A stretch of DNA of 64,000 nucleotides from Pedobacter ginsengisoli (lineage in GTDB: Bacteria > Bacteroidota > Bacteroidia > Sphingobacteriales > Sphingobacteriaceae): positions 4,275,555-4,339,554 of the forward strand of contig NZ_CP024091.1 in NCBI RefSeq assembly GCF_002736205.1, given 5' to 3'. Both the position numbers and the translations under genes were made by a program. Of the stretch, positions 40,304-50,625 are shown piece by piece (position 1 is the first letter of the stretch; each line of letters starts with the position of its first letter). The notes under the pieces were generated by a model. It did no database searches. It was not told the DNA's origin and worked only from the letters and a program-made list of their open reading frames with translations.

Positions 40304-43177
40304 CTATCTCTGACAAATGTCCTTATACGGACAATATCCGCAGTTCTCTTTGTTCTCCGTTTGCACAAATGGAATGTTTTCGTCAAACAGTTCTTCCAGC
40401 TTTTCTCTTAGTTTATCTGCAAACATAGATTTAAAGGCCTCAAGGCTTTGATCTTGCAGTAACAAGCCACCTTTATGCTTCTCTTTAAACAGGGTACCCT
40501 CCTTAAAATCCCTTACCGTATAAAGATGTGGCTCTACATATTGTCGCTTTTTAACCTGCTCATAAACATAGGTATAAAACAGCGTTTGTATTAGCGCCTT
40601 GTTATGATCCTTTGCCTGATCTTCGAAAAGCGAAGGAAAATCTTTGTATTTGAGCTGGTCTTTTCCTGTTTTGTAATCAACAATCCTGATCTTCCCATCC
40701 TTAACATCAACACGGTCAATTATTCCATACAACCAGATGTTTTGACTTTTGCTCCCTACCTCTATTGGATAAAGCATCACGTAATCACTTTTATTTTCGA
40801 GTTCTTCTATTTTAAAAGGAGTAAGCTTTTCGTCGTTCCTTAAAATCTTAAGTGCATATTGTTCTAACACCTGCAATACAATTTGCTGCAATGCCGGAGT
40901 TTGGGTGCCGGTTTTGGCTGCATTAAGCTTAAGTTCTTTAGCTAAAGCAAACTCACACAGATCAGAAAGCCTTGTTTCTCTTTCTTTAATAAAATCTGCC
41001 GTTACTTCCTGACCTGTCACGGGTTCATAAAATACTTCCATTACCGTATGCAAAGCACTGCCGATTAAATTTGCCTCTATCCTGTCTGGCAAATCTTTCG
41101 GTTCCTTTAATCCGGCAATATTTTTATAGAAAAACCTTAAAGAACACGTATTATAATCAGTAAAGGCAGTTGCAGAGATCTTCTTATCATACTTAGCCGT
41201 AGAATTTCGTTTGAAATATTTCTCCAACCCCTTTAATACATCTCCATTTTTTTCTACAACTATTTTAAGCTCCCTCGGATTCTCTATAGCTTGATTTTGC
41301 TGCACCCTATTTATAAACGTACAATTCGTTTCAAACTCCAATTGTTTTATAAACCGGCTTTCCTCGCCGGTACTTTTTTCGTCAGTTACACCATTGTAAA
41401 CTAAAGTGATCTTTTTAGCAACATGCAATAACCTATAAAACAGATAAGCCGAAATTGCATTTTGATGCTCAAGAATAGGCAGGCCAAAGGCACGCCTGAT
41501 ATTATCAGGAATAAATGAGGGTGTATTATTAATTTTAGGCAGGATCCCTTCGTTTACCCCTAAAACTATTAGCTCATCAAAGTCGAGGTTCCTGCTTTCT
41601 AAAAGCCCCATTACCTGTAAGCCGGCCAAAGGTTCCCCTTCAAAAGGAACGGTTAATCCCTGAAGTGCCCTTCTTATCAGTTTAAAAACAAACCTGGGGT
41701 TAAAATCTTTAGCACCCTCTGCTTTCAGTTCTTCAAAGCTATCGGTAAGTGCATTAAGTGCCTTAACAGCTTCTGTAGATAGCAGACTATCCATCCTTTG
41801 TAATTTCCCTTCTTCTGCAACATATAACAATACACTTGCAAGATGTCTTATCGAGGTAAAAGAGTCAATAAAGTGATTAAAAGTAATTCCGGCGATCTTG
41901 CCTGTATGTAAAAGTTCTGTTTTATTAAAAGTTATCTTTTTCTCATCAACAACCTGATTGTGCATCTTATTCCTCAAATCTGCATCTATGGTAATCAATG
42001 GATTAAAAAGAAAGGATAAAACATGCTTATAGTTAACTTCATCATCAGATAACAACGCCTCCTGGATACTAAGCCAAAGATCACATAGACCGTATAAGGC
42101 CGACTGCTCAAAGGGATAACCCATCGTAACATTGACGCTATCATCATCAATGGTCTGTAGTGCAGGGATTAACAATTTCTCATCGGCAAGGATAATTGCT
42201 TTTCCACCTTCATTCTTTGTATCCTTTTGGTCCAAAAGTTCTGAAAGCAATTTCCCCTGTGCTACATTTCCAAGTGCCTGCACTACAAAAAATTCCTTCG
42301 CCTTATCGTTTAATCTTGCCGGCGCTTCCTGAAACTGATTAACAAGTCCAACCGTATGTATATTTCTTCTGATAAAATGTCCCGCTTCCTGCAAAGGATT
42401 AGAGAAATAATGTGCATCTACATCAAAATAAAAAGAACACCATTCTTTTTCCTGCCATTGCTTAAAAAACTTTTCTTCCGCTCTCGACAAGGCATTAAAA
42501 CCAACAAATACAGTATGTTTAAATGTTTTTAAAAACGAGGGATCAGAGTCCTTGCCTTCAGCCAGATTACGGTACATCCGGGCATTGGTAACCAGATCCT
42601 CTTTTGCTAATCGGGCATGAAAATTAACATATAGCGCCGGCATTCTTTGCCAAAGCTCTATAAACCTTTCCTGCATCTGGTTTTGCTTTTTTGCCGAAAA
42701 AGAGCCCCAGAATGTTCGCATGAACTGTAGCTGATCCTCATCAAAATTTGGAAATTGCAACTGCAGCTCTGCTATATCTTCAATTAAGCCAAATATCTCG
42801 TTAGCATTGGCCAGATAATAATCTACCTGACTAAAATCTCCAAGAATTATTTCTGCCAGCGGATAAAACTCATCCGGCGAAACACTGTCTTTACCTTCAG
42901 ATTTTAGCAGCTCATTATAACAGGTATATAAAACAAAGAATTGTTTAAGCTGACCCGCGGGAACAAGTGTCGTACCCAGCGAAAGAAACTCTTGAATAGT
43001 ATACATCTGAGGGCTCCAGATTGGTTTACCACTCACTTCTGCGAGATATTTCTTTAAATAGAGCTGAGGCCTCTTATTATTAAAAACAACAGCAACATCC
43101 TGTAATTCATTCCCAAAACGGTCTAAAAGATCGGCAGCTACCCTGTTTAAAAATTTTCCTTCGTTCACACTTTTCAT
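40304..43177 (-). CDS. AddB-like PD-(D/E)XK exonuclease subunit
   Basis: 957 residues. The N-terminal two thirds is a helicase-like domain without a clear Walker A. The C-terminus is a RecB-type nuclease: SATAFTDYNTCSLRFFYKNIAG, LIGSALHTVMEVFYE (His), and the catalytic YGIIDRVDVKDGKIRIVDYKTGK (Asp...Asp-x-Lys). Four cysteines (in NTCSLRF and in CGYCPYKDIC at the end) form the iron-sulfur staple seen in AddB. It partners the UvrD-type protein encoded just upstream: stop and start share one base (TAATG at 43175-43179), so synthesis is coupled. Role: double-strand-break end resection before recombination. Confidence 0.9.
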   Translation of the reverse strand: MKSVNEGKFLNRVAADLLDRFGNELQDVAVVFNNKRPQLYLKKYLAEVSGKPIWSPQMYTIQEFLSLGTTLVPAGQLKQFFVLYTCYNELLKSEGKDSVSPDEFYPLAEIILGDFSQVDYYLANANEIFGLIEDIAELQLQFPNFDEDQLQFMRTFWGSFSAKKQNQMQERFIELWQRMPALYVNFHARLAKEDLVTNARMYRNLAEGKDSDPSFLKTFKHTVFVGFNALSRAEEKFFKQWQEKEWCSFYFDVDAHYFSNPLQEAGHFIRRNIHTVGLVNQFQEAPARLNDKAKEFFVVQALGNVAQGKLLSELLDQKDTKNEGGKAIILADEKLLIPALQTIDDDSVNVTMGYPFEQSALYGLCDLWLSIQEALLSDDEVNYKHVLSFLFNPLITIDADLRNKMHNQVVDEKKITFNKTELLHTGKIAGITFNHFIDSFTSIRHLASVLLYVAEEGKLQRMDSLLSTEAVKALNALTDSFEELKAEGAKDFNPRFVFKLIRRALQGLTVPFEGEPLAGLQVMGLLESRNLDFDELIVLGVNEGILPKINNTPSFIPDNIRRAFGLPILEHQNAISAYLFYRLLHVAKKITLVYNGVTDEKSTGEESRFIKQLEFETNCTFINRVQQNQAIENPRELKIVVEKNGDVLKGLEKYFKRNSTAKYDKKISATAFTDYNTCSLRFFYKNIAGLKEPKDLPDRIEANLIGSALHTVMEVFYEPVTGQEVTADFIKERETRLSDLCEFALAKELKLNAAKTGTQTPALQQIVLQVLEQYALKILRNDEKLTPFKIEELENKSDYVMLYPIEVGSKSQNIWLYGIIDRVDVKDGKIRIVDYKTGKDQLKYKDFPSLFEDQAKDHNKALIQTLFYTYVYEQVKKRQYVEPHLYTVRDFKEGTLFKEKHKGGLLLQDQSLEAFKSMFADKLREKLEELFDENIPFVQTENKENCGYCPYKDICQR

Positions 43178-46100
43178 TACGATACTTTTAATAAATTTCC
43201 TGTTTCGGCATACCAGATGTAAGCATCTATCTCCTTAAACTCATCCATCTTTAACAGGTTGTCCCTGTACTGCTTTATGTCTTCTATATACTTATTATGA
43301 GGGGCTCCAAATTTAAAATCAAGCAAAATAGCCTTATCTTCCATTACAAAAAGCTTATCAGGCCGTTTTACTTCCCCTCCCTCCAAAATCATATCCCTTT
43401 CACTAATAATCCGGTTCGAATTCTTAAACCATCCGGCAATTTCCTGCTGACTTATTACATTTATTACCGCTTGCTTTACCTCATCCCGTTCAGCACGCCT
43501 AATCAGGCCTTCTTGTAACTTTACGGCAATTAATTTATCTAGGGCTGCCAAATCAGTAATGGTTTCCAAAATACTATGTAACACTACCCCTTTTCGTTGC
43601 CGGGCATTAAACCAGCCGTCATCCTTTTTTTGGTAATTAAATTTAGCCGTTAAACGCTCATTCACATAATAGTCAGACACTGTTATAGCCCTTTCATTTA
43701 TTTCAGTCTCTTTTTTAATTGCCGGCTTTAATGTTCCAAAAGCCAACAAACTTTCATCAAGCACAAAACCGGATCCTTCTTCTGTTTTAAAGAGATTGAG
43801 TAATATGTTTTGAAGCTCATTTTTTATTGAGCTTTCTTTTTTCTTTTCTACAAGTGTAGTTTTAGGGCATACCAGGTACAAGTATTCTCTGGCTCTGGTG
43901 GTAGCTACGTATAATGTATTTAATGCATCCATATAGTTGAGCAGCATCTCTTCAAAGTACTCGCGGGCAAAAGCTGTTGATGCAAGTTTGCTGCTATAAT
44001 CAACAGGCAAAGTGCTAAAGCTTTCAAAACCTGCCGCAGCGGCATCTACCCATAAAATCTTCTTGATAAATCCACTTGGTATATTTAATTTCCAATTCAG
44101 AAATGGAATAATTACTGCTTTAAACTCCAGTCCTTTCGATTTATGTATGGTCATGATCTGTACTGCATCCTGATCATCTGCAGCAGGCAAAGCTTTATTT
44201 AAGCCTTCCTCATCCCACCATTCCAGAAACATCCCTAAGCCTTGATCACCGCCCCCGGCAAAAGTTCCTATCTGATCCCTAAGTGCCATAATAAAAGGAA
44301 TATGATGTTCATTGCTCCCAGTTCCCAACCCAAAAAACTGCACCAGTCTTTCCATAAGGCTGGTCATAGGCAATTGCCTGAAGCTTTCAAAGCCATCGCA
44401 GAAATCTTCAGGAAAATAGAGCTTAAGGTTTTGGATAGGTTGATTGGCAATATCCATCCAGTCCTGTGCAGTTAAGGTAACCTTTCTTTCTATCCCCTCA
44501 GGATTATTAATCTGGTTATATAATCTTGCACAGGTAGCTCTGTAAATCGCCTGTTCCTCTTCTCTGGCTACCAGCATTCTAAATATATTGACGAGGAGCT
44601 GGACGGCAAGGTTTGATGAAATCTTTAAAGCATCGCCAGAAATAACCTGAAATGTTTTGCCGGCTGCTGCTGATAAATCATCTTGTCTGCCCAGCAATGC
44701 AGAAATCATAGTTTCTGCCTCACGATTGGTTTTTACCAGCACACAAATATCCTTCATAGAAAACCCATAAACAGATAAGAGTTCAATTATTTTATCGACA
44801 GAATGGCCTTCTGCAAGCGGGCTTTCCTCTTCAGTATCTGTATCTTCTTCTTTATCAAGAAACTGAACCTCTATCTTACCACCATCCAAAGTTTGAGGAG
44901 TAACTTTTTGATCACTGCCTTCATAAGCACTAGCAATAATCTGGCTGTATTCCTGGTTCCAATAACTAATAAGATCCTCTCTTTCGGTATCGGCAAGCAC
45001 CCCATTAAGCTGCCTTTGTAAAATAGAGGGTAAATGGGTATACAAAAAATTATTAAAGGCAATTATATTAGCCGCACTTCGTCTGTTAAACTCAAGGCTT
45101 TCCTCAGCAACATTATGTGCCTGAACATCGTGCTTTACATTGCTGTGCAGAATGCGCCAATCGCCACTACGCCATCTATATATAGATTGTTTTACATCAC
45201 CCACAATAAGATGCTCGGCTGTATTGCCTTCAAATTCAGAAAGTGCATTTCTAATTAGAGGCAAAAAATTAAGCCATTGCATAGTACTGGTATCCTGAAA
45301 CTCATCAAACAGAAAATGCTTATATCTGTTCCCTGTTTTTTCCCAGATAAAGGAAGGGTTTTCAGCGTCGGCACCTGTTATACCCACCAATAATTGCTGA
45401 GCATCACTTATAAGAAGGGCCTTGTTCTCGGCCCTGTAATTCTTTAATTGTTGTGCCATTTCCTGCATCAACCGTAAATAAGAACTATTTTTATGAATAG
45501 CCAGCCATGTTGAATATTGTTCAGCACCCTCCTGATAAAAAGCAACCATTTTTTTTAAGCCGGGATTAAGCTCATCATACAACTGCCTTACGCCAGATGT
45601 ATCTTTTAATGATGCATGCGGCCACTGGTCAAAATCATCTACCATTACAGACAATGCCGGAAACCCGGTGTAGTCCTCATTTAGTATCTTATCCAGCTTA
45701 AATAATGGGTTTACAGATTTCCGGGCCAGCTCTTCCGGTAAAATACCTGAAAGATCAAATATGTATTTTAAATCAGCAGCCTGGTCTGACAAAGTTTTAT
45801 TAAAAACTTTGATGCCAGAGGTAATAGTTTGTTTTAAAGCATTAAACTCTGTTGATCTATCCTCTCCCATAAGCAACATCGCTTCCTGAAAAGGGTAGTA
45901 ACGCTCTTTAAAAATCTCGTTTGCCAGATCCTTTAAAGCACGCTGGTAATTCCAATCCTTACCATCGCTAATTCTGTCTATAGCTAATGCTGTTACCCAT
46001 TCCAACAGTTCAGGGTCGGCTTCCATCTGCAAATTAAGTGCTTTAACCAACTCTTCCTTTACCTTATCATGGTTCATTTCCAGCTTGTAACCACTGTCAA

Positions 46101-46479
46101 GATTTAGCTCAAAAGCAAAACTCCTGATCACCTTTTGCACAAAGCCATCAATTGTACTTACAGAAAATCTGCCAAAATCATGAAGAATGTTGCTGTAAAT
46201 TTGCTGCGCCCTTGCCTTAATATCCTGATCTGAAAGTTCAGGATAGCTCTCCTTTAGCAGAGGTTTAAAATCCGAAGGATCCCCATTTGCTATTGCCTGT
46301 AAAGCACCTAATATTCGTTCCTTCATTTCGGCTGTTGCCTTATTTGTAAAAGTAACAGCTAGAATTTCCTTGTATTTACCAGGCCCACTAAATAAAAGTG
46401 TAAGGTAATGAAGGGTTAGGCTAAAAGTCTTACCCGATCCGGCAGATGCTCTAAGCAATTTTAAAGGTGGTTGAGGCAT
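43177..46479 (-). CDS. AddA-like UvrD helicase/exonuclease subunit
   Basis: 1100 residues. Superfamily 1A helicase: motif I LLRASAGSGKTFSLT (residues 8-22), Ia LAVTFTNKATAEMKERIL, motif II LFDEFQDTS (DEFQ variant), motif III HLIVGDVKQSIYRWRSGD, motif V VQIMTIHKSKGLEFKAVI, motif VI LYVATTRAREYLYL. A C-terminal nuclease domain follows (GVVLHSILETI; AILLDFKFGAPHNKYIEDIKQY with the Asp-x-Lys pair). With the overlapping AddB-like gene it makes a two-subunit helicase-nuclease equivalent to AddAB/RexAB, replacing RecBCD. The start at 46479 fits motif I close to the N-terminus. Confidence 0.92.
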   Translation of the reverse strand: MPQPPLKLLRASAGSGKTFSLTLHYLTLLFSGPGKYKEILAVTFTNKATAEMKERILGALQAIANGDPSDFKPLLKESYPELSDQDIKARAQQIYSNILHDFGRFSVSTIDGFVQKVIRSFAFELNLDSGYKLEMNHDKVKEELVKALNLQMEADPELLEWVTALAIDRISDGKDWNYQRALKDLANEIFKERYYPFQEAMLLMGEDRSTEFNALKQTITSGIKVFNKTLSDQAADLKYIFDLSGILPEELARKSVNPLFKLDKILNEDYTGFPALSVMVDDFDQWPHASLKDTSGVRQLYDELNPGLKKMVAFYQEGAEQYSTWLAIHKNSSYLRLMQEMAQQLKNYRAENKALLISDAQQLLVGITGADAENPSFIWEKTGNRYKHFLFDEFQDTSTMQWLNFLPLIRNALSEFEGNTAEHLIVGDVKQSIYRWRSGDWRILHSNVKHDVQAHNVAEESLEFNRRSAANIIAFNNFLYTHLPSILQRQLNGVLADTEREDLISYWNQEYSQIIASAYEGSDQKVTPQTLDGGKIEVQFLDKEEDTDTEEESPLAEGHSVDKIIELLSVYGFSMKDICVLVKTNREAETMISALLGRQDDLSAAAGKTFQVISGDALKISSNLAVQLLVNIFRMLVAREEEQAIYRATCARLYNQINNPEGIERKVTLTAQDWMDIANQPIQNLKLYFPEDFCDGFESFRQLPMTSLMERLVQFFGLGTGSNEHHIPFIMALRDQIGTFAGGGDQGLGMFLEWWDEEGLNKALPAADDQDAVQIMTIHKSKGLEFKAVIIPFLNWKLNIPSGFIKKILWVDAAAAGFESFSTLPVDYSSKLASTAFAREYFEEMLLNYMDALNTLYVATTRAREYLYLVCPKTTLVEKKKESSIKNELQNILLNLFKTEEGSGFVLDESLLAFGTLKPAIKKETEINERAITVSDYYVNERLTAKFNYQKKDDGWFNARQRKGVVLHSILETITDLAALDKLIAVKLQEGLIRRAERDEVKQAVINVISQQEIAGWFKNSNRIISERDMILEGGEVKRPDKLFVMEDKAILLDFKFGAPHNKYIEDIKQYRDNLLKMDEFKEIDAYIWYAETGNLLKVS

Positions 46480-46609
46480 TACGTAAAGCTATAACTTATT
46501 TGGAAAAATATGACTACAAATAAAATCTACTATTTAACTAGAGAATATTAAACTGGTATTACAATTGATATTAGCTATTCTATTAATTTTGCAATTAAAT
46601 TATTGAATA

Positions 46610-47149
46610 ATGAAAAGGATAGCCTTAATACTACTTATCGCAATAGCAACAGTAGGCTCAAGCTCTGCACAAGAGAAAAAAGAAGCAGTACATATATACA
46701 ATCCCCAGGCTAATGCCCGTGCAGATATTGATGGCGCAGTAGCAAAAGCAAAAAAAGAAGGAAAACATGTGTTTCTGCAAATTGGCGGAAACTGGTGCGG
46801 CTGGTGTATTGCTTTCCATAAAATGGTTGATAACACACCTGCATTAAAGCAATTTATTAATGAAAATTATGAAGTTGTCTTAGTGAATTATAGTCAGGAA
46901 AATAAAAATGAGGCTGTGCTTGCCAGTCTTAATTACCCTCAGCGCTTCGGTTTTCCGGTTTTTGTAATCCTTGATGGGAATGGAAAACTTTTGCACACCC
47001 AAAACTCTGCTTACTTAGAAACCGACGAGACAGATGTAAACGGCAAAAAGAAAACGGGACATAGTGTTAAAGCAGTTACAGATTTCTTAAAAAACTGGAC
47101 AGCAAAAGCAGTTGATCCTGAAACTTACAAGCAACAAAAAGTAAAATAA
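46610..47149 (+). CDS. Exported thioredoxin-fold protein
   Basis: 179 residues. Signal peptide (MKRIALILLIAIATVGSSSA, cut before QEKKE). Thioredoxin-like domain with redox motif WCGWC in QIGGNWCGWCIAFHKMVDN (about residue 63) and cis-Pro in RFGFPVFVILDGNGKLLHTQNSAYLE. This resembles the DUF255/thioredoxin_7 group of periplasmic thiol reductases; partner proteins unknown. It ends exactly one base before the stop codon of the convergent GH3 gene, with no space for a terminator. Confidence 0.9.
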   Translation: MKRIALILLIAIATVGSSSAQEKKEAVHIYNPQANARADIDGAVAKAKKEGKHVFLQIGGNWCGWCIAFHKMVDNTPALKQFINENYEVVLVNYSQENKNEAVLASLNYPQRFGFPVFVILDGNGKLLHTQNSAYLETDETDVNGKKKTGHSVKAVTDFLKNWTAKAVDPETYKQQKVK

Positions 47150-48856
47150 CTAGTCTTTATCACCATATTTAAAGAAAGTATTCACAGTAACAGGCAGCCT
47201 GCCTGTAGGAATCAACTGATTCTTAATTACAGAAGCGGCAGCCTTTTGCATGAAATCTTCTTTTTGATATGCTACTATCAGGCCTCTGCTATTCTCAAGT
47301 CCAGGTAATGCCGATAAGTTATATGGATTAGCAAACAATGCAAAAATTGCATTACTAAGCGACATGTCTTTAATAAACATTTTTAGGTCATTACTTAGAA
47401 TCATCCCATTTCCAGGCCTGATGCGAGTATCATGAATACCAATAATTACCTGATCAAAAACATTAATATACCTTAAAACTTTTGCAATAGCTGCAGCATT
47501 CGCATTTCTGTCTAGTGTATAGAACACTGAGTTTTTATAATACGTACCCAGGTCTCGCTGAAACTCTGTAACTCCAGGTGTTCCTAAACTAATAATAACA
47601 GTTCTTCTGTCCTTAGACAATTGCTTAATATTAGCCTTTCCCCTTAACAGGGTCATCGAAGCATCGGCCAGTTTTTGTAAAAGTACCAGACTTGATGGCC
47701 TGTTTACATCGGCAACCACGTTTCTTTCATTTATAGAATCACGAACATTTAAACCCGCCCAATATTTTGCAGTAAGAATCTTTTTAACACTTTCGTCAAT
47801 TCTATCCATGCTTATTCTGTCTTGTCTAACTGCTTTACGAACAAGCTTTATGGCTCTGTTGCTATTTTCCGAAAGTTCCAAAATGTCATTACCTGCAATT
47901 ACCCCCATTACATCAGCCTCTCCATCCTTAAAATACTTAACCACCCCTTTCATACCCATAGCATCCGAAATAATTAGGCCTTTAAAACCAAGCTCCTCCT
48001 TTAAAACACCGGTAACAATAGGTTTTGATAAGGTTGATGGCATATTTGGTGTATTGTCTAATGCAGGAATATTCATGTGGGCTATCATTACACCCGAGGC
48101 CCCCTGCCTGATCAATTCTCTGAAGGGATAAATCTCCAAGCTGTCCAAACGAGCTTTGGTAAATTTAAGTTGAGGAAGATCGTAATGAGAATCAACATCA
48201 GTATCCCCATGCCCCGGAAAATGCTTAAGGCTAACCAGCAATCCCCCATCCTGCATTCCTCTCATATATTCGCCAGCCTTAGCAGCAACGTTATATTTGT
48301 TTTCGCCAAAAGAACGATAATTTATAACCGGATTTTTAGGGTTATTATTCACATCAACATCTGGTGCAAGATTCATGTGCATACCAATTCGCTTATAATC
48401 TTTAGCAACCTCCAAACCCATCTTATACAGCAGTTCTTTATCCTGAACAGCCCCCAATGCCATTTGGTAAGGGTAAGAAATAGTACTATCTAAACGCATT
48501 CCCAATCCCCATTCCCCATCAGAGGTAATTAATAGTGGTACTCTTGATGCAGCCTGATACTGATTTGTTAAAATGGCTTGCCTGCCCGGACCACCCTGAA
48601 AAAACACCAACCCTCCAATATGTTCCTTTTTAATCACATTGGCAATCGAGTCTTCATATGCCTTCCCTAAATTGGTATGCGCCCTTACAAAGAACATCTG
48701 AGCAATTTTCTGACGTCTGTTTAATTTATTAAAAACAGAATCTACCCATTGGTTCTTCTCTGTTAAAGTTTGTAAATAAGATTTCTTTTGTGCCTTAATT
48801 GACGATACTGAGATAATTAGAAGGAAGGTAATAGTAAGCAGATGTTTAACATTCAT
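47150..48856 (-). CDS. GH3-family beta-N-acetylhexosaminidase-like protein
   Basis: 568 residues from ATG 48856 (MNVKHLLTITFLLIISVSSIKA signal peptide; the frame is open to 48883). GH3 catalytic barrel: QMFFVRAH, IGGLVFFQGGPGRQAI, DGEWGLGMRLDS, NLAPDVDVNNNPKNPVINYRSFGENK, and the NagZ-type loop SLKHFPGHGDTDVDSHYDLP with the His/Asp acid-base pair, then LIISDAMGM with the nucleophile Asp. A second alpha/beta domain (about 380-560) makes it longer than E. coli NagZ (about 340). Likely removes GlcNAc from muropeptides in the periplasm during cell-wall recycling. No beta-lactamase domain is fused at the end, unlike some Bacteroidota relatives. Confidence 0.9.
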   Translation of the reverse strand: MNVKHLLTITFLLIISVSSIKAQKKSYLQTLTEKNQWVDSVFNKLNRRQKIAQMFFVRAHTNLGKAYEDSIANVIKKEHIGGLVFFQGGPGRQAILTNQYQAASRVPLLITSDGEWGLGMRLDSTISYPYQMALGAVQDKELLYKMGLEVAKDYKRIGMHMNLAPDVDVNNNPKNPVINYRSFGENKYNVAAKAGEYMRGMQDGGLLVSLKHFPGHGDTDVDSHYDLPQLKFTKARLDSLEIYPFRELIRQGASGVMIAHMNIPALDNTPNMPSTLSKPIVTGVLKEELGFKGLIISDAMGMKGVVKYFKDGEADVMGVIAGNDILELSENSNRAIKLVRKAVRQDRISMDRIDESVKKILTAKYWAGLNVRDSINERNVVADVNRPSSLVLLQKLADASMTLLRGKANIKQLSKDRRTVIISLGTPGVTEFQRDLGTYYKNSVFYTLDRNANAAAIAKVLRYINVFDQVIIGIHDTRIRPGNGMILSNDLKMFIKDMSLSNAIFALFANPYNLSALPGLENSRGLIVAYQKEDFMQKAAASVIKNQLIPTGRLPVTVNTFFKYGDKD

Positions 48857-48891
48857 TATGGCAGTGGATTGTTTAAATTTCAAAGTTATAA

Positions 48892-48919
48892 AAAAAGCAC
48901 CCTATTCAGGATGCTTTTT
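48892..48919 (-). terminator. Intrinsic terminator upstream of the GH3 gene
   Basis: AAAAAGCA (48892-48899) / TGCTTTTT (48912-48919) with an inner CCT/AGG stem and ATTC loop; one C/A mismatch. On the minus strand it ends in seven or more T. It probably closes the transcript of the barrel gene that ends at 49110. Confidence 0.75.
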
Positions 48920-49109
48920 AAGGTTAAATAGGAATATTATCCTCACACACAATTAGGGATTAGTATCTTTCCTGTCCTATTGGTTATCTTTTTTGAAGTA
49001 TAATCTGAATGTCATTTCGACCTTATAACTTTTTAAAGGTACATGCATTTTTTGATTATTCCTGCAAAGGCTTCAATTTGTTTCGTTTGCACTTCAAAAA
49101 GCACCCGGT

Positions 49110-49742
49110 TTAAAACGTATAACCTAACGACAATGCAAATCCTTTATTCTTTATTTTGTCCTGATTTACATCGTCTTTAAGAGCTTTCTGGAAGTCCATC
49201 ATATATCTGGCATTTACATTGAGGTTTGGTGTGATACTATATCCAAGACCAACCGCACCACCAGCTAACGACTTACTAAAGTTCTCAGTGTCGGTCGATT
49301 CTCCCTGTGTACCATTACCAAGCTCTCCGGTAGATTTTTGTGAAAGAAGGAATGATACCTGAGGACCTGCAAATACAGTTAATTCCGGAGTAGCCTTATA
49401 TCCTATTAATACAGGAATGTCTATATAAGACACCTTAGTGTCTAAGTCCACACCGTTTTCACTTAATTTAGCGCCCTTTTGTATAAACATCGCTTCCGGC
49501 AGAAAGGCAAACCCTCCACCCATAGGCAAATCAGCATAAATACCAGCCTGGAATCCGAACTTCGAGTCGGTTGAATATTCCTGGCCTACTGCCTGAATTT
49601 TACCCATGTTCATTAGGTTGGCACCAGCTCTAATCCCAAAGCGCATTTTATCGTTCGCCGCCGATTGTGAAGTCTGTGCATTTGCCTTAAAAGCTAAACT
49701 GCTTACTGTTAATCCTAGTCCTATAATCAATAATGTTTTCAT
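49110..49742 (-). CDS. Outer-membrane beta-barrel (porin family) protein
   Basis: 210 residues from ATG 49742 (signal peptide MKTLLIIGLGLTVSSLAFKANA; ATG 49763 is an in-frame alternative). The mature part alternates as in 8-10-strand barrels: FGIRAGANLMNMG, KFGFQAGIYADLPMGGGFAFLPEAMFIQKGAKL, SYIDIPVLIGYKATPELTVFAGPQVSFLLS, AGGAVGLGYSITPNLNVNARYMMDF, ending with the outer-membrane targeting pattern KGFALSLGYTF. This is the porin-family/OMP_b-brl type found in many copies in Bacteroidota; function unknown. It is paralogous to the next gene. Confidence 0.9.
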   Translation of the reverse strand: MKTLLIIGLGLTVSSLAFKANAQTSQSAANDKMRFGIRAGANLMNMGKIQAVGQEYSTDSKFGFQAGIYADLPMGGGFAFLPEAMFIQKGAKLSENGVDLDTKVSYIDIPVLIGYKATPELTVFAGPQVSFLLSQKSTGELGNGTQGESTDTENFSKSLAGGAVGLGYSITPNLNVNARYMMDFQKALKDDVNQDKIKNKGFALSLGYTF

Positions 49743-49948
49743 AATTTTCTGTTTAAAATTCATGGGGTATATTGTAATAACCATGCCAAACAACCTAAAA
49801 CATAGGAACCAAAGGAAAGCAAAAACAACCTTAAGTAACTCATTTTGTGACTGTTAAAAACAAACCCATATGCTCAATAAAATCCTGAAACCTACTATAC
49901 CGTAAATGTCTCGGATTTGATACACTCAGAAAACCAAACTATAATAAA

Positions 49949-49978
49949 AGCCTGTATCAAAAAATCATGATACAGGCT
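49949..49978 (-). terminator. Intrinsic terminator after outer-membrane barrel 2
   Basis: Perfect 11-bp stem AGCCTGTATCA (49949-49959) / TGATACAGGCT (49968-49978), loop of 8 nt, T-rich on the minus strand. It is 32 bp beyond the stop of the gene ending at 50011. Confidence 0.85.
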
Positions 49979-50010
49979 CTTTCATAAAAATAATTCTTCA
50001 ACCGAAGTAA

Positions 50011-50625
50011 TTAGAATTTCAACCCTAATCCCACAGAGAATACCTGGTTTTTAAATTCAGGAGTTTCTTTTGATCCATTCTCGTTATTTTTCTGGAAGTC
50101 TAAAGCATAACGGCCATGAAGATCTACCTTATCCGTTACATCATATCTGAAACCAATTACACCACCAACCAGACTTTTCTTAAACCTATCTGATTTGTCT
50201 TCGATAATTGTTTCTTCAGTAGATCCGAATCCGTTCTCGAATTTGTTCTTGGTAGAAGTAAGGAAAGATACCTGTGGACCAACAACTAAATTAAGTCCTG
50301 TTCCGCCTACATTAATACTTGCCAAAATAGGAATATCAATAAAGTGAGTGGTTTGAGTAAATTCACCAAAAGGAGCTTCTGCTTTATAACCTTTGGTAGA
50401 ATATAACAACTCCGGAGTAAACGCCAACCCTTTTATCAAGTTGATGTCTAAAGTAATACCGGCATTAAAGCCTGGGTTAACTTTTGTTTTAAAATCATTA
50501 TTACCGTCACCTTTAATAATGTTCGGTAAGTTTAAGCCTCCCTTAATACCCAATCTTATTGGGCTCTGTGCATTTGCTGCGGTGGCTACAAATAGGCCTA
50601 TGGCCAAAACAATTAATTTTTTCAT
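50011..50625 (-). CDS. Outer-membrane beta-barrel (porin family) protein, second copy
   Basis: 204 residues with signal peptide MKKLIVLAIGLFVATAANA. Same fold and motif order as the neighbour at 49110: IRLGIKGGLNLPNI, FNAGITLDINLIKGLAFTPELLYSTKGYKA, HFIDIPILASINVGGTGLNLVVGPQVSFLTS, GGVIGFRYDVTDKVDLHGRYALDF, and the C-terminal QVFSVGLGLKF ending in Phe. The two genes probably arose by tandem duplication, but each has its own terminator, so they are separate transcripts. Function unknown. Confidence 0.9.
   Translation of the reverse strand: MKKLIVLAIGLFVATAANAQSPIRLGIKGGLNLPNIIKGDGNNDFKTKVNPGFNAGITLDINLIKGLAFTPELLYSTKGYKAEAPFGEFTQTTHFIDIPILASINVGGTGLNLVVGPQVSFLTSTKNKFENGFGSTEETIIEDKSDRFKKSLVGGVIGFRYDVTDKVDLHGRYALDFQKNNENGSKETPEFKNQVFSVGLGLKF

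Noticed and set aside
46480..48900. Small plus-strand ORFs inside the GH3 gene (47808-48131, 48077-48493)
   Set aside because: They are antisense to conserved GH3 motifs with no promoter or ribosome-binding site.
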